Below, one piece after another: positions 63,192-64,000 of a stretch of 64,000 nt of DNA; position 1 is the stretch's first letter; each line of letters starts with the position of its first letter. The translations under genes were made by a program, and so were the position numbers. This DNA comes from Salinilacustrithrix sp034522155 (GTDB lineage Bacteria; Actinomycetota; Acidimicrobiia; Acidimicrobiales; Salinilacustritrichaceae), in contig JAXHLP010000002.1 of NCBI GenBank assembly GCA_034522155.1, positions 124,001-188,000 on the forward strand. The letters are read 5' to 3'. Under the pieces are notes generated by a model. It saw only the letters and a program-made list of their open reading frames with translations. It was not told the DNA's origin and did not search any database.

Positions 63192-63223
63192 GGGCGATGG
63201 ATCGCCACGTGCCGAGCGTGGGG

Positions 63224-63816
63224 TCAGCGCAACAGCGTGTTGTGGAGCATGGTGCGCAGGTGCTGTTCGTAGCGTTTGACCGACCAGCCGCGATCGGCGA
63301 CGAGGTCCCGCCAGAATCGCATCCCGGTCAGCGCCCACAGCAGGTCGGTCGCATCTGCGGCGGAGAGATTCGAGGTGAGCAACGAGTCCTCCGCTCGCCA
63401 GCCACGACACCAAGCGGCGGCACGCGGTCCGTCTGCCCTTCATCCGGCTCTCCCAGGCCGCGGCTGCCGCGTCGTCGTGGGCCTGGGCATCTGAGAGGGC
63501 ACGCGCGATCCCCGCGATCTGTGGGTTGTAGCGGGCGTTCAGCCCGACGAAGCGGTCGAGCGCCTCCAGCGCCGTGGGGCTCGACCACACGCCGGCGGCC
63601 GAGGCTCAGCGCGCAGGGCCCCGCTCGTCGATGTGATCGACGACACCGACCCGCAGGTCGGTCTTCGAGGTGGGAGAAGTGGAGGAGCACGGCGGCGCGC
63701 GGCGGGGTGATGCCGACCTACCGCGGTGCGATCGCCTCCATCGACACGGCCGGCCCCAGGTCGTGAGAAGGCGTTCCGTGGCTTCGAGGATCCGACGGCA
63801 GCGTGTCGGTCGACAT
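63224..63816 (-). pseudogene. TetR-family regulator gene with several frameshifts
   Basis: A TetR HTH is recoverable (RILEATERLLTTWG, AVSMEAIAPR, then LLHFSHLED), followed by helical effector parts (ALEALDRFVGLNARYNPQIA, IARALSDAQAHDDAAAAAWE) and a C-terminus HLRTMLHNTLLR, in three frames. It starts at ATG 63816 and faces a partial gene across a palindrome-bearing gap, the usual arrangement of a repressor and its target. Confidence 0.6.
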
Positions 63817-63825
63817 GTTGCCGAA

Positions 63826-63853
63826 CTGTACTTCACAGCATGGTGTACTACAC
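63826..63853 (+). promoter_or_regulatory. Candidate TetR operators
   Basis: CTGT-N5-ACAG (63826-63838) and the perfect palindrome GTGTA-C-TACAC (63843-63853) lie between the divergent TetR gene and the next gene. Confidence 0.45.
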
Positions 63854-63885
63854 AGCTTGCTGAAGTCGGAAGGAAGGGCCGAACG

Positions 63886-64000
63886 ATGCCGGTGCTGATG
63901 GTCGCCACGATCGAGGGGGGCAGCGACGAGCTCGAGGAGCGGTACGTTCGACAGCAGGCGCTGCTGCACGAGGAGTTCGCGGGCCCACCGCCCGGCCATC
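63886..64000 (+). CDS. Partial hypothetical protein at the right edge
   Basis: The frame starts MPVLMVATIEGGSDELEERY and is cut by the window end after 38 codons. A GGAAGGAAGG site lies just ahead. The first strand and helix resemble a ferredoxin-like or ABM-type small domain, but too little is present to name it. It is divergent from the TetR gene and is its likely target. Confidence 0.6.
   Translation, partial: MPVLMVATIEGGSDELEERYVRQQALLHEEFAGPPPGH

Overview
The sequence is very GC-rich, with strong G/C third positions, frequent GTG and TTG starts, and many 4-base start/stop overlaps. The gene content points to an actinobacterium: BldD, HrcA, an HNH protein of the DUF222/13E12 family, a PhoH-YbeY-CNNM-Era-RecO-UppS run, a DnaG-SigA pair and a Tad pilus locus. 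My inference is a member of the Acidimicrobiia, but no 16S gene is present to confirm it. Many genes have a TAGGNT or TACCGT hexamer 6-10 bases before the start codon and no Shine-Dalgarno, which suggests that leaderless mRNAs are common here.

Layout. 1-9.3 kb: a partial unknown gene, holA, rpsT (opposite strand), an alpha/beta hydrolase, lepA, metY, a thiamine-binding protein, glutathione peroxidase, a DsbA-family protein and a DUF222-HNH protein. 9.36-14.2 kb: a block in which a membrane protein, bioB, a methyltransferase, a lipoprotein and an ATP-dependent DNA ligase all carry frameshifts, while a VOC protein and ung between them are intact. 15.3-22.7 kb: amidohydrolase, photolyase, a CIRCE-controlled hrcA-dnaJ-rsmE cluster, a BldD-type regulator with the c-di-GMP-binding signature, and hemW. 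22.7-33 kb: a LysM-like membrane protein and a degenerate receptor-like kinase beside a complete-looking Tad secretion/pilus operon on the minus strand, headed by a divergent HTH gene.

33-49 kb: phoH-ybeY-CNNM-era-(dinG, yihY opposite)-uppS-recO, an RDD protein, glyS-terC-dnaG-sigA and tRNA-Asn. All these genes are intact. In front of era is a perfect-period 95-bp tandem repeat holding two mini-ORFs that copy the start of Era and overlap each other and era by GTGA. 49-64 kb: a His-rich lipoprotein, a GAF-PAS-GGDEF cyclase, a frameshifted AAA ATPase, tRNA-Ile2, TetR, PutA, YbaK, a tiny zinc-finger protein, an IMPase-Nudix-MFS cluster, a frameshifted second sigma-70 factor, tRNA-Val, and a right end with broken small genes, a methyltransferase remnant and a frameshifted TetR gene.

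Functional themes are replication, repair and translation housekeeping (holA, dnaG, ung, ligase, phr, dinG, recO, era, ybeY, rsmE), protein folding, a surface appendage, and c-di-GMP signalling (GGDEF enzyme plus BldD). Frameshifts are confined to three stretches (9.4-14.2, 52-53 and 61.2-63.8 kb). They are almost all single-base and leave conserved motifs intact, so assembly or read error is at least as likely as true gene decay.
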